Both the position numbers and the translations under genes were made by a program. A stretch of DNA of 64,000 nt from Gerris lacustris (taxonomy: Eukaryota > Arthropoda > Insecta > Hemiptera > Gerridae), in assembly GCA_951217055.1 (NCBI GenBank), contig OX578277.1:102117511-102181510 (forward strand). Reading direction: 5' to 3'. A model generated the notes under the pieces. The model made no database searches. It was not told the origin of the DNA and saw only the letters and a program-made list of their open reading frames with translations. Below are positions 1-10,471 of this stretch, in pieces (the first letter of the stretch is position 1; each line of letters starts with the position of its first letter).

Positions 1-141
1 ACAGACAGTGAAAAATACACTCCTGTGTCGGGATCCCGGCACAGGAGTGTATTTTTCACTGTCTGTTTCCCGTAGTTAAAAATAATTATAATTTGATTTA
101 AATTAAAAGTTAACTTTCCGTACTATGAAAACTACCAAAAA
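1..141 (+). mobile_element. Family B palindromic element, copy 1 (right part)
   Basis: Bases 1-66 form an almost perfect palindrome centred on GGATCC, starting ACAGACAGTGAAAAA and ending with its complement; I find one mismatched pair. Bases 67-141 match the right arm of the copies at 18109-18363 and 30524-30756, ending CTTTCCGTACTATG then AAAACTACC. The left arm lies outside the window. In this copy the tRNA-like core is gone, leaving only the two outer halves of the palindrome joined. Confidence 0.75.
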
Positions 142-439
142 CTTAAAAAAAATTGAAAGTAAAAGAGTTTCTATAACACAGAAAAGAATGATTAGAACAA
201 TTTTAGGTTTAATCAGTAAGACGTCCTGAAAAGAACATTTTTTTATAAAGCACGGATACCTGACTTTTCCTAGCAATTTCATTAAAGAAGCCTATGTATG
301 CAGCAAGGAATCCAAAGAAACGTTTAAAATATCTGAAATTCATAGCAAGGTCTCTAGGTATAAAGACAAATTAGTGCTGCCAATTTGTCTCACAGAATTA
401 TCTAGAGCCTTCCCATCAAATTCATCTATAATTTTGTAT
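142..439. other. No recognisable feature
   Basis: AT-rich sequence with short A and T runs. No convincing frame, terminal repeat or tandem structure was seen. Confidence 0.5.
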
Positions 440-1170
440 AACTAGGCATCGCGTGGCTCTATCATTGAAGTGAGCGTATTGCAATGAAATACTGAATATT
501 GAAATTTATTAATCATGATGAATGTCATAGTTGAAGATAAGTGGAAGAGGGTAGTGTGGGGAAGAGTGGGGGTACTCGGTACAAAGCTTTACTTCCTAAA
601 CAAACCTATACACTATACGACTATAACAATCTTCACCACCAGCGGTAGCTTTTAAACAATTATTATAAATGTATCTCGTCACTACGCAAAGAATTTTGCT
701 TGTATCAAGTTGAAATTTTGCATACCTGTTTCAATTGTGCATTAGATGGTGTATATGAAGTTTTATTAAAATCGTTACGTTAGAACGTAAGATATCGGTA
801 AAAAGGTTGTTTTCTCTATTATAAACAGTTTAGGTCCGCTTTAATAGTTTTAGCGATCTTTATTAAGTCATAGCGGTGTCGCTGTTGGTTTTAGTAAAAA
901 ATGTTATTTAAAAAAATATGTTCGTCTCATCGAATAGATGATGATAGAATCTTTTCCCGTCCTGAAATTCCAATTTAATTTTTGTACCTCTCGTTTACGC
1001 GAGCGTTGCGCACGAACTCTTGGACGGATCACGCTGTCCAACGAACTTAGCCTGAGTATTAGTAAGAGGATCATGTATAACAAATTTCATCTAAATCAGA
1101 CAACTTTTACTCAAGTTATCGTCACACGCGTGAACGTTACTGACAGACAGACAGACAGACAGACAGACAC
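440..1170 (+). repeat. Family D interspersed repeat, copy 1
   Basis: The left edge reads ACTAGGCATCGCGTGGCTC. Minus-strand relatives occur at 42185-42840, 48335-48870 and 49055-49410, and a nested plus-strand copy at 26298-27265. Shared segments include CGTTACGTTAGAACGTAAG, a 'GTCCGCTTTAATAG' stretch, and a right end holding AAATTTCATCTAAATCAG and a (GACA)n tract. There is no long frame; a short one around 690-790 (reading ..VEILHTCFNC..) recurs in other copies but is broken. The class is unknown. The copies differ enough to look old. Confidence 0.7.
1142..1169 (+). repeat. (GACA)n microsatellite
   Basis: About seven GACA units at the right end of the family D copy. The same short seed is present in family A copies, so the tract probably grew from an element-borne seed. 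Confidence 0.9.
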
Positions 1171-1454
1171 GGAGCATATTTCGTTGAATGTAGGAAGCTC
1201 GCTACGCTCGCTTCAATTACGATCCCAAAAGAATAACAGCCGTACCATTTGGCCGTGACAAATCGGTAAGAAAATTTAAGAAAATGCTTAAAGATAAAGC
1301 GTATAATTAAGCATTTGAATATTTATCTGATAATTATAAAGTTTACAGGTTACAGATTCCAGGCTAATGAAGTCCAGACAGACAGACAAACGAAGGAAAT
1401 GATAAGGATCTTTGGTTTTGCCTACGGACACTAGCCACTACAAAGAAATAATCT

Positions 1455-1505
1455 GCCAATCTGTGTGACACATAGTTTTCTCACGTCCTATTTCGTATAT
1501 TTAAA
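1455..1505 (-). repeat. Family A terminal fragment
   Basis: The sequence CTGCCAATCTGTGTGACACA, then a diverged TAGTTTTCTCACGTCC, matches the outer end of family A as seen at 32833 and 40753. Only the outermost about 50 bp are kept. Confidence 0.55.
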
Positions 1506-1667
1506 TTATTGACATTTTCATGTCTTGGCTTTGCTACATATTATCAAAAAGCGTTACTAAAAATCCAAGCCAACAACGTTACACGTGTGTAACAGGGAGT
1601 TAGAATGATATAGGAGTTGTGCAATTCATCTGTACGGCCTTCCCCTACCGCCCCTCGTAGGGCCGAA
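1506..1667 (-). repeat. Family J repeat, copy 1
   Basis: The reverse complement matches 55246-55421. Shared pieces are TTCGGCCCTA, a GGCGGT.GGGG block, TAACTCCCTGTTA, AGTAACGCTTTTT and ACATGAAAATGTCAA in the same order. No coding capacity or clear termini are visible; class unknown. Confidence 0.6.
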
Positions 1668-1670
1668 AAA

Positions 1671-2876
1671 AAACACGGTATTACATTGCTGATGTGTTTT
1701 GCCAGCCAAGCAAAAATGGCGGTGTGAGAGCACGCTCGTGCTCGTCTCTGATAAAGCCCTATTATCTGATCATCTTGATTTGGTATAGGTCCAGAGTTGG
1801 GTGGGCATCGTCGGTCCCCTCATGAGTCGGACGCGACGAAACGATACAGGACATGACGTAATGCCAAGCCAACATCTTTGTGACGTAATGTTTGATGTTG
1901 GACCAGTTCCTATGGGTCACGCTTGCGTGGCACATCCCTTGGTGCTTCTCACTACCAGAAATTGTGAAATCCTCATTTCAATGAACATAGAGTATAAGTT
2001 GTGCAATTTGATTTGATATACGAGTAAAATTGAATTACGTGTTTCTTCTAGGAACGATTTAAACTCTTAATTATATTATATTATGTAATTTATGTAATTA
2101 TATAATATTAATATGTAGGAGGGAACATAAAAATCAACTGTTTCTTGAACTTATGTTTCACTTCTAATGCGTGATAAATTTAAACATTTAGACCGTATTT
2201 AAGAAAATCTGAAACGTTTAATAAAACATCAATAAAAAAAATAAGAAATCTATTTTGTCGTAATATTTTAACATTTTAAATGAGAAATTGTTAGAAGTAG
2301 ACCTCACAAAGGTTTCAAAGAAGAAAAGAAGTAGTTATGTGAAAAAAAGGTGATTGTTCCAAAAGCAACATTTTGGGAAATTATATTCTAAAAAAAAAAA
2401 AAAATATTTTGTCTCAAATGATTTATCTTTTTGTGGTTAGTAAAAAGCACCATTCTAGTTTACCATGGTTTCAGATGTAATATCTAGAACGTAGAACTTA
2501 TATCCGTTGTGAAATATGTGTTGAACGTTTTTCAAAGGATATGGAGACGTAGAAATGGATAAAAACCAGCAATAGAAAATACTTAATGTGTCTAAACATA
2601 ACTCTTTTTAACTCCAAATAAAATAACGCTGTCTTTTCTATTTTTATGCAGGCATCTATCAATTTTTTTTTTAGATCTATTTTAACAAATTTCGGGAAGA
2701 CTTTGATATCGAAAGTATGGTTCTAGCTAGAATAATATTACACAGTTTGTTATTTTTCTATTGAGATTTTCAGGAAAGCATAAAATAATACAATGTAACT
2801 ATCATATTTCTAAGCTATAACGCAAAAAAGGATATAGATCGAGTAATTAGGATCCTAGAAGGGTAGGAAGCGAAAG
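1671..2876. other. No recognisable gene
   Basis: AT-rich sequence with a moderately GC-richer stretch at about 1690-1950. The longest frame (1801-2016) has no recognisable motif and begins inside that stretch. No terminal repeats were seen. Confidence 0.45.
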
Positions 2877-2946
2877 AAGACTAACACTACTTCATACTAT
2901 GTGGCAACGTTTCGGCTATTCGAACCATTTTCGAGCCGCAATGCTA
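2877..2946 (-). repeat. Family S hairpin-motif repeat, copy 1
   Basis: On the minus strand: GGCTCGAAAATGGTTCGAAT, then AGCCGAAACGTTGCCACATA. It is partly shared with 12286-12345, which has CTTGAAAATGG..GGCCGAAACGTTGCCA. The hairpin-plus-GCCGAAACG layout is common near the ends of Penelope-like and other invertebrate retroelements; assignment here is inference. Confidence 0.5.
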
Positions 2947-2954
2947 AACATTTT

Positions 2955-3190
2955 GGTACTTCTTTAGATTGTTACTCCCCTTATAAAAAATAACAAAGGG
3001 GAGTAGCAATCTAAAGAAGGTGTACAGAATGTTTTTCTTTAGACTGTTAGTCCCCTTATAAAAACAGAAGTAGGATATTCCTTTGTCCCAAAGTACATTG
3101 GACTAAACTTCCCTTTGTCTTAATAGTTATTCAGCCAAAGTTATTTATATTCAAAATAAACATAGGGGAGTAACAATTTAAAGAAGTACC
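2955..3190. mobile_element. Family I TIR element with 8-bp duplication, copy 1
   Basis: The inverted ends are GGTACTTCTTTAGATTGTTA (2955) and its complement ending at 3190, with one mismatch over 26 bp. The target duplication AACATTTT is at 2947-2954 and 3191-3198. The 8-bp length fits hAT or P-type transposases. Internally the terminal sequence recurs as extra inverted copies (about 2990-3017 and 3037-3060), giving a multi-hairpin element. No coding sequence. Relatives are at 30154-30394 and, more distantly, 8118-8262. Confidence 0.8.
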
Positions 3191-3198
3191 AACATTTT

Positions 3199-4892
3199 AC
3201 TTAAGTTCTCAAGCTGAATAGTTGTGCTTAATTTTTTTTTTTTATTGTTGTCTAATCCTTATCTATACCAGCAATAACAGGACTTATTTATATATTTTTT
3301 ATTTATTTTTCAACAACACGTTAATTGTTACAATGTGATTATAATCTACTGTGATATAGTTGTTATAGTTTAGTTTTATATTGTTATATTAATGTTTATA
3401 CTAGATGGCCGATTTTATACACATCTATCCGTTTTAGCGAATTTTTGAAGAAAATTAAGCAATTGCAATGGCTTCAAAATTCTTGTAATGCGAATTTTTG
3501 ACATAAATTTTCCACGGAAATCCGTGGAAAATCAAGAAAATATAACTAGAACGATTCGAGATATATCTTTAGCAAGGAGAATGATAAAGAATATTTAAAA
3601 CAAATTTATCGTTCAGTGATTTTGTAGTTACATGAAGCTTTATCAATATCTAGAGCGCGTAGGTTGCTAGATAACAAGGCTCTGCAGATCTCTGCAGGTA
3701 TGTTAAAGGATTTACCTTCATCCAATGTTAAATAAATATCAACCAGCTATCTCATAATATAGAAAGATATCGAGTCAGAAAATGAAAAAATTCTGTTTTT
3801 TGCTCGTTTCAATATTAAACCCACTTTAAAGCTGGTATAATATACAATGTAAGTACAACACATAATTGCATAATTATTTTTATTTCTTAAAGCCGGGTAT
3901 TTGAAAATTAGATGTAGTTGATATTTTTCTCGCAGAAAGATCAGAAGTAATTTCGGTCTATTATGTAAGAAATGCTTCAATGTACGAAGTATAATAAGGG
4001 GAGATCGATTTGCTAAAGACTGTAATCAGTAATCCAGACCCACCCAACCACTGCATTCGTACACCTCACGCTATGTAGAAACTTACCTTTAATATTATTT
4101 TCATATACAAAACCAACCTTAATGAAACTTTTCAGGGAAAAAACCTTAGAGTTCAATTATTTATGGAAGTTTTACACGGATATCGCAAGTGCAAGGACTT
4201 AGTTAATTAAAGTTCTTGTGTAAAGGAACAATTTATCAGGGGTAAATATATCTTTGATTTTTGATGCTCCTAGGTTAATTTAAGGGTTACAAAAATATTA
4301 ATGGGAGGACTAATACAGAGTTTAGTTCATAATTCATAAACGTAAAACCAATTAGAGTAGGCTTTCGAAAATTAATGTTTTCATGGACTGGACCTTAAAA
4401 CAATTTGATGAAGAATTAATAGTTGGAGCACAGAGGTACGGGAGAAATCTCCGTATCTAGCTCCATTTTGTGCTCTATTTCAGTGTTTCACAGCCTTCGT
4501 GTAGAAAAAGTTAAAACACTCTCCTATACACCATCTTGGATTTTTATTTTTATTCATTTTGTTTAAATTTGTCGTTGGGTTAATCCGTATGACATGATTT
4601 ATCATCATTGCTAAGCCGGTATTTTTTTTTATTACTAAATGCATAGTTATCGATAGTTTAAAGTTATTTATTTTTAATTTTATAGTTCTCCCAAATCTGG
4701 CGGAGGTCGAGATCGATAGCTCCCACCTCTATTCCTACGTGCCAAATTTCAACTCGATCACGACCATTTTCGATTTTTTAAAATATTTGCTGACTCAGCA
4801 ACCTGGGTTCAAGATGGCAGAAAAAGTTGATTTTTCGGGCGGCACCACTACAGGTAAGGACTGCTTTTTCTGCCAAGTTTCAACTTTCTTGG
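3199..4892. other. No recognisable gene
   Basis: AT-rich. A minus-strand 77-codon frame at 3747-3980 has no recognisable domain. About 4435-4485 holds an imperfect hairpin between GAGCACAGAGGTACGG and its partner near TGTGCTC. At 4740-4760, GTGCCAAATTTCAACTCGAT is a fragment of the dispersed AAATTTCA cassette. No host exon could be supported. Confidence 0.45.
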
Positions 4893-4896
4893 TTAA

Positions 4897-5873
4897 CCCT
4901 GGAGAGGGCGCACGGGTCTGGGAGGCCCGGAGAATTTTTCTAATAGAGTTTTTGTGTGGAGATAAGGGTGTAAAACCTCTGAATCACCCCCATACCTCTT
5001 CTCCAATGTCCAAAGAGTCTCATTCGGCCTTAAGTATTATTCCAGTGGTAGCGCAAACCTTCACTGCAAGTGTTATTCCTTCTAGATATCGGCTCCGGGT
5101 CGCTAAGACCCATTGCGCCCTAACTCGTACACTTGCCGCTCACTCACTTATTACAGTAAGTGTGAAATGTTTGTCAAAGAAATTGTTAATATGTATTCTG
5201 CAACTATATACTATTTTTAATAAGTCAGCATAGTGAGTAAAAATATCGATAATTTATGTAGCGAGCCACATTTGTGGTTCTCGTTTTAGCCTAAGAATTT
5301 GGATGTTGTTTGTCAAATTTTTCAAGCATATAAAATGTTATGTAAATGTTGTGTCAATAGTTGTTTAGGATAATTTTTGGACAGTAATTATATTTTTGCA
5401 GAAATGGATAACGAAATAATTATATTTGATCTGGAAGATAAAGAAAGTGTTCAGGGACTTTATGAATTGCTTTTTCAACAAAATAATGAAATTGATTTGG
5501 ACGACTCTGAATCCGACATATCAGTGGACGTGGTAGAAGAAAGAGTAGAGTCGACAGAAACTGATCAAGAAGAAAATGAAACTGATGAAGAATATTACTT
5601 TGACCACGGTTCTTTGCATAGATACGACAGCTTGAGAAAAACAAACACCACCTAAAATTATTTTGTTCTATTTTAATTTGTTTAAATATTTGAAGTCAAA
5701 AATTGTGTCTAAAATGCTTATTGATGTTACCTTAATTAATAAAATGCTCTTTGCAACATTTGTTTTCATTATTTCACCTTATTTAAATTACCCAAATATA
5801 AAGAAAACGTTAACGGGTCTGTTAGACCCAGGCGCCCTGACTCGGGAGTATTTTAGGCGCGCCCTCTGCAGGG
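4897..5873 (+). mobile_element. piggyBac-like element, internally deleted (G)
   Basis: The left end is TTAA (4893-4896) followed by CCCTGGAGAGGGCGC. The right end is the complement of CCCTGCAGAGGGCGC followed by TTAA (5874-5877). The 15-bp ends differ at one base and the target is a duplicated TTAA, the hallmark of piggyBac transposases. Subterminal GGGTC..AGACCC hairpins occur near both ends (5096-5110 and 5816-5829). At 977 bp it is too short for a full transposase of about 550-600 residues and retains only an N-terminal stub, so it would need a transposase supplied elsewhere. Confidence 0.92.
5404..5655 (+). pseudogene. N-terminal remnant of piggyBac-like transposase
   Basis: The ATG at 5404 opens an 83-codon frame starting MDNEIIIFDLEDKES. 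It is very acidic, with runs such as DLDDSESDIS and TDQEENETDEEYY. Acidic, low-complexity N-termini precede the catalytic DDD domain in piggyBac transposases. The frame stops at 5655, and no catalytic region, zinc-binding C-terminus or further frame follows before the right inverted repeat. It lies inside a TTAA-flanked element, which is the main support for the family call. The ATG was chosen over an upstream in-frame TTG. It is not expected to be catalytic; whether the stub is translated cannot be judged from sequence. Confidence 0.65.
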
Positions 5874-5877
5874 TTAA

Positions 5878-6465
5878 ATACCTTTGGCTCGATGATAATA
5901 TACAGACATACATACAGACGTCATGCTGAAAACCACAATGGAGGTCTTAAAAACACCCAAAACAGATAATTCCGTTGAAACCACGAAAAAAAGTTTGGGT
6001 GAAAATAATACTTTTCCTATATACCTTTTTCTATATCTTTTTAAATCCCATATGTATTAGTCTCGATTTTGTTTGACTGTTGCTATATTCAAAATCTTTG
6101 GAGAGCTAATTAACCCGTATTATCTAAACGAGCTGTAACGTGGCACATAGAATCTGTACCAATACAAATTCATCCTATCAAATTTTAGTGTCAACTACCC
6201 TAACACACACTAATTAACGATACTTCTTAAAACAACTCAATAACTATGAGTGTTATGAAAAAAATTTAAAGTGTACTTTATAAACAAACAACTTGTCGAT
6301 AACTTACACAACTAAAATACATATATGAAGGATTTATAATAAAAACTTAGTTGTTGCGGGCTAGTATTGCTATAAAATTTATATTTAGGTATGAATTTAA
6401 TTACAAAACATTAGGGTTACAGAGATTCAAATTTAGTAGTTTTCTTTATATTTAGAACTCTGAGT
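5878..6465. other. No recognisable feature
   Basis: AT-rich DNA after the piggyBac right end. It starts with a short CATACATACAGAC stretch that resembles the tail of the dispersed (GACA)n cassette. No frame or terminal repeat. Confidence 0.45.
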
Positions 6466-6487
6466 CCCCCCCCCCCCCCTCTCTCTC
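6466..6487 (+). repeat. Poly-C then CT microsatellite
   Basis: Fourteen C residues (6466-6479) followed by a short CT run. Confidence 0.95.
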
Positions 6488-6941
6488 ATACTTCAAGAGA
6501 AATTTCAATAATTAGAACAGTTTAAAGAAGGGAAAAACATTCAGGGTTGATAATAGTAAGGCCAAAGTAAGATTGTATCAGGGTGTCACTTGCTTGTAAT
6601 GTCAGGGTCATTTTATAAATATCGCTTTGCCTGTAGAAACGAGAGAGGAGAGAAATTAGTCGAACCAACTGCTAAACTAAAAGAATATAAGAAACCACAG
6701 CTGGAAGGGAGAATGTATAGTTCCACTCCCGGTAGCCTCAATTAATCAGAATAATCTTAATAACAGGCACAAATGAGAGTTATACAAAAGGGAAAATTTT
6801 ACTAACCTTTGTTTTGTTCTACTAAAAAAAGATTTTCTTTGTTCTGCTTCGTTGATTCTACAATTTAAATTAAGCTTCAGCTAACCACCCAAGTATAACA
6901 TTTCTATTATTATATTACATAATTTTAGTCAAGGTATAGAT

Positions 6942-7157
6942 CCTGGAGCCACAAATACTGAAAGAGGACATTGATAAAAAACGCACAACAACTGTGCATT
7001 GCAGGTTTAGTATCAAACCAAAAATTAACTAGTTTAAAAAAATGACACAGTCCCTTTAGAAAGTGGACCCGCAATGCACTTTTTTATTTTTTATTTATTT
7101 ATTTTTTTTTCTTTTGCGGATTTTAAAAGTTTCCTCTTCTTTAGTTGTGGCTCCAAG
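6942..7157. mobile_element. Short foldback element
   Basis: Left CCTGGAGCCACAAATACTGA is inverted against right TTAGTTGTGGCTCCAAG (ending at 7157). An inner pair GTGCATTGC / GCAATGCAC (about 6995 and 7072) extends the symmetry. It is about 216 bp, with a T-rich centre-right part and no coding sequence. No clear target duplication, so the class is unassigned. Confidence 0.6.
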
Positions 7158-7946
7158 ATGTTTACCTCGTTGTCTATGACATCTGTATAATATGTAATGT
7201 GTTGTGAAGGAACATTCATATTTCGGAAAGTTCTATTTTCCTCTGAGCTTATTTTAAAGTAAAATTTCCTTAAAGTACTTAATTATTTAAGCTATAGCTT
7301 TTACTATTCCCCTTTTAAATAACAGAATAATATAGAAATTGACCATTAAGGGTAAAATATCAGTGTTTATAATTGCTCAGCTATGCTATATAAGCTAAAA
7401 TCAGGCTTGAATTATATATTTATAGTAAAGCTGTCATGAAATACAGGTACAATAGTATCTATGTATTATTTAATAAATAATAAAATTTTAATGTATGTAT
7501 TATTAGATCATTTTACTATAGACTTATATTTTAGAAATATAATGCATTATTCAATTGCTCAAAAGTTTTATTCCAAAAGAAATATGAATAATTTAATATT
7601 TTTAAAGAATATAATTTATTCTCTATATTTTGTTAAATTCGACCGTAATATCTCGTATATACGAAAGTTTTTTATTCCACTTTTATAACCTGAGTTGTTA
7701 ATCTTATAATATGCTTCCAACTAAATCAGTTCTTAGTTTACTATCGTTAACTTATATACTGGAGCAAAGAGTTCATTTATCGATTACGTTCCTATTTATG
7801 TCCAATGAATTTGAATGACCTATCTAATAGGAACATCATATTTGATTATATCCTGATTGATTATGAATAGGATGGAAATTGGTGATTCAATGTCTTGCTT
7901 CATTCTAGAAATTTCTCGCCTATTCGGATTAAACAGAACTGTCTTA
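7158..7946. other. No recognisable gene
   Basis: Very AT-rich (about 7461-7688 gives a low-complexity frame rich in Ile, Leu, Phe, Tyr and Asn, as expected from base composition). No repeat ends found. Confidence 0.45.
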
Positions 7947-8082
7947 GGCCTTACTATAATAGGTATTGTATGCCAGATTAGGCCATACTATAATAGGTAT
8001 TGCATGCCAGATTATGTTATACTGTAATAGGTACTACATGCCAGATTAGGCCATACTATAATAGGCATTGCAGGCCATATTA
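7947..8082 (+). repeat. 34-bp tandem repeat, four units
   Basis: Exactly four 34-bp units begin at 7947, 7981, 8015 and 8049, each resembling GGCCATACTATAATAGGTAT followed by TGCATGCCAGATTA. The third unit is most diverged at its start (TGTTATACTG). No indels between units. Confidence 0.9.
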
Positions 8083-8117
8083 GGATAACACAATTTAGTT
8101 CTTTTTTACTTAAGTAC

Positions 8118-8262
8118 CCCCCGTATATTCCATTGTCTGAATTGTTATTTAGACAAAGGAACTTATACATGAAGTATATATTCCTTAGTCTAATTTACTA
8201 TTCAGACAAAGGGATATTTAGTCCAATGTACCTTGGGACAAAGGAATATCACACTTGTGTAT
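8118..8262 (-). repeat. Family I related fragment
   Basis: AGTCCAATGTACCTTGGGAC and AAAGGAATATCAC (about 8220-8260) match, inverted, the interior of the family I copies at 2955-3190 and 30154-30394. A second inverted pair TGTCTGAATTGTTATTTAGA / ATTCAGACA gives a local foldback. The outer ends of the family are not recognised here. Confidence 0.5.
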
Positions 8263-10029
8263 ATAAATGTGATAATATCCCTGACACTAATTAACTATTA
8301 TTAAAATAAAGGAATATTAAGTATAATCTAAGAAAACTGTAGAACTTATTGTCCTACAGTTTTCTGTATAACATTTAGTCATACACGTAATAAGACTCAA
8401 TTTTAAAATAGAGTAATAAAACTGGCCCAGGAGTCTCAATGTCTTGGGGAGACTAGCACACAAACCTTTGAGACTTTTGTGGGGCAGATAATTGTTTAGA
8501 ACCAAGGGGGGAGCTAAAGTTAAGAAATGCCTACAATTTTAGAATTACATAATTTTAACAGATCCCCTAATTCTATAATATATAAATAAATTCTGTAATA
8601 GGCGTTACAGTTGCAGACTTGCTGTTTTCAATCAAAATATGATGTTTTTATCGTTTCAAATCATTGTGAAAAACCATTTATACTTCCTATATACTCGTAT
8701 ATAATACTGCTTTTCTGTGGACAACATAAATAAGAAAAATCATTTTATAGTTCTACATGCAAAATATTGGATGGCCAATGAAGAAAACACAGTCTAATAA
8801 GTAAATAGTTATACAATTTACTCGCCTAAAAAAACAAAACTTGGTTTCAAATGACTAATATTCATAACTAAGAATGAATTCAAAAACAATAAAATTATTA
8901 TAACAGGAAATTTATTAGTAAATGTTGTTATAAGTCGAAAGCAGAGGTAGACGCCCATTTGTTATGAAGGATTTAGTGGTAATTATGTAAATATGTGGGC
9001 TTTTAGACGGAGAATTATTCCAAGAGGAGAGTAATATTAACCAGGTAAATGTGGTCTCATAGGGCCAAGCTATAGCTTCTCCAGCCCTCACCAAGAATGT
9101 GGTCTATTAAATTAAACAGCTACTTTTACCCAACCAACCCTTTTCCTTCGTACGTATTTCATTTGGTATAAAGCAAAAGGTTAAAAGCTGATTTATAAGA
9201 GATTATTTTACATTTGTTTCAATTAATCATGTTAAGCTCTGTGTTTTACACAATAAATTTACATTTGTGTTCAATATTTAAGCTAAATGATTAAAGAGAA
9301 GATCTATGGAAGAATATCTAATCAAAGAATTAATAAATTAACCAATAAGGTAGAGTCGGGCAACCAATTATTTTAAGATTTTCTTTCTGGAAGAAAAACA
9401 AAGTATAAAATTAAATAAAGTGATATATACATTCGGTGGTACAGTTATTATTAGTGACACCTATGAAGAGGATAGTTATCGCTATCTTCAGAAAAATTTC
9501 ACTAAGGCTAAAGTTAGATATTGAATGAAATACGTTCATGAATGAACGATTACCACCTACAAAGCCATACATGACTGAACGACTATAAAGAAAGAAAGAA
9601 ATTAGAATGGGCCAATAAAAACCATCCACCCCCAAGCAATGATCCATACGTTCCAAACGAGCAAGGATATTTTAAACTGTACTTAAATTACATAATAACG
9701 CATTTAATTGATTTATTTTTAAATATATTTAATAAAATGGTTATGCGTAAAGTCTCACGTAATAAGGGTTTCGTTGGTTTTGTGACATGAAATTATTAGT
9801 TCGACGAGGAACTTTTAAAACAACTACACAATGAACGTAAAACTTGAAATAAGTAAATTTTTCTAGGGAAGGTTAATTCAGATCAAATTGCTATTCTTAT
9901 TTCTTCTACCAACAGACCGCACATTTTGCGTATTCTTTAAATATTTAGTAATAGCAGAAATTTAGATTTAGGAAAGGGAACACAATGGCATGGAAAATTT
10001 AACATTTCCCTTGTGTTATATACGTTTGT
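8263..10029. other. No recognisable gene
   Basis: AT-rich. A minus-strand frame at 9411-9656 (81 codons) is hydrophobic and aromatic-rich, with no domain I recognise. It could be chance. No splice-site-bounded exon could be supported. Confidence 0.4.
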
Positions 10030-10350
10030 AACCTACTCTTCAATACCTTTCATTTGATACAGATAAATTTGGAGCTGTAATTCTATTCTTGATTTCCCCT
10101 CGATGTTTGATTTTTTTGAACCTGTATCCAAATTTCATCGAAAAAGCAGACTTTCGGTGTCATGTGTTTGCAAAGACTACACACAGACATTTTTTAAAAA
10201 ATCACTTTTTTGACTCCAGTGGACCTCAAAACTTGTAAATCTATCAAAATCTCAAAATTTTCACACCATCACAATACTTTATCCTTGTATAATATATATT
10301 TTCCTATACAAAAAGGGAGCCCCTATTTTATAAGAGTACCACGTTGTCTA
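10030..10350 (+). repeat. Degenerate repeat with CTTTCATTTGATAC and AAATTTCA motifs (K type)
   Basis: CTACTCTTCAATACCTTTCA and TTTGATACAGA (about 10031-10065) match, in opposite orientation, the motif in element F (15075-15120, 15365-15410) and resemble 19690-19720. Further right is CCAAATTTCATCGAAAAAGC followed by CACACAGACAT, the dispersed cassette described under findings. No coding sequence. Confidence 0.5.
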
Positions 10351-10471
10351 ACAAACTGACTTATACGAGACACCAAAAATGTACATTTCTTTGTCCTTAC
10401 AAGGCATTACACGGTACTGTATTAATTAAATTAATTATACTATTAATGTGATTACATATTAATTTTATATA

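Noticed and set aside
1801..2016. 71-codon plus-strand frame in a GC-richer stretch
   Set aside because: It has no recognisable motif, no splice support, and its ATG-equivalent start is a GTG; insufficient evidence for a gene.
4739..5233. 164-codon plus-strand frame, the longest in the window
   Set aside because: It runs from a dispersed repeat across the TTAA junction into the left end of the piggyBac element, so the reading frame crosses an insertion boundary and cannot be a native protein.
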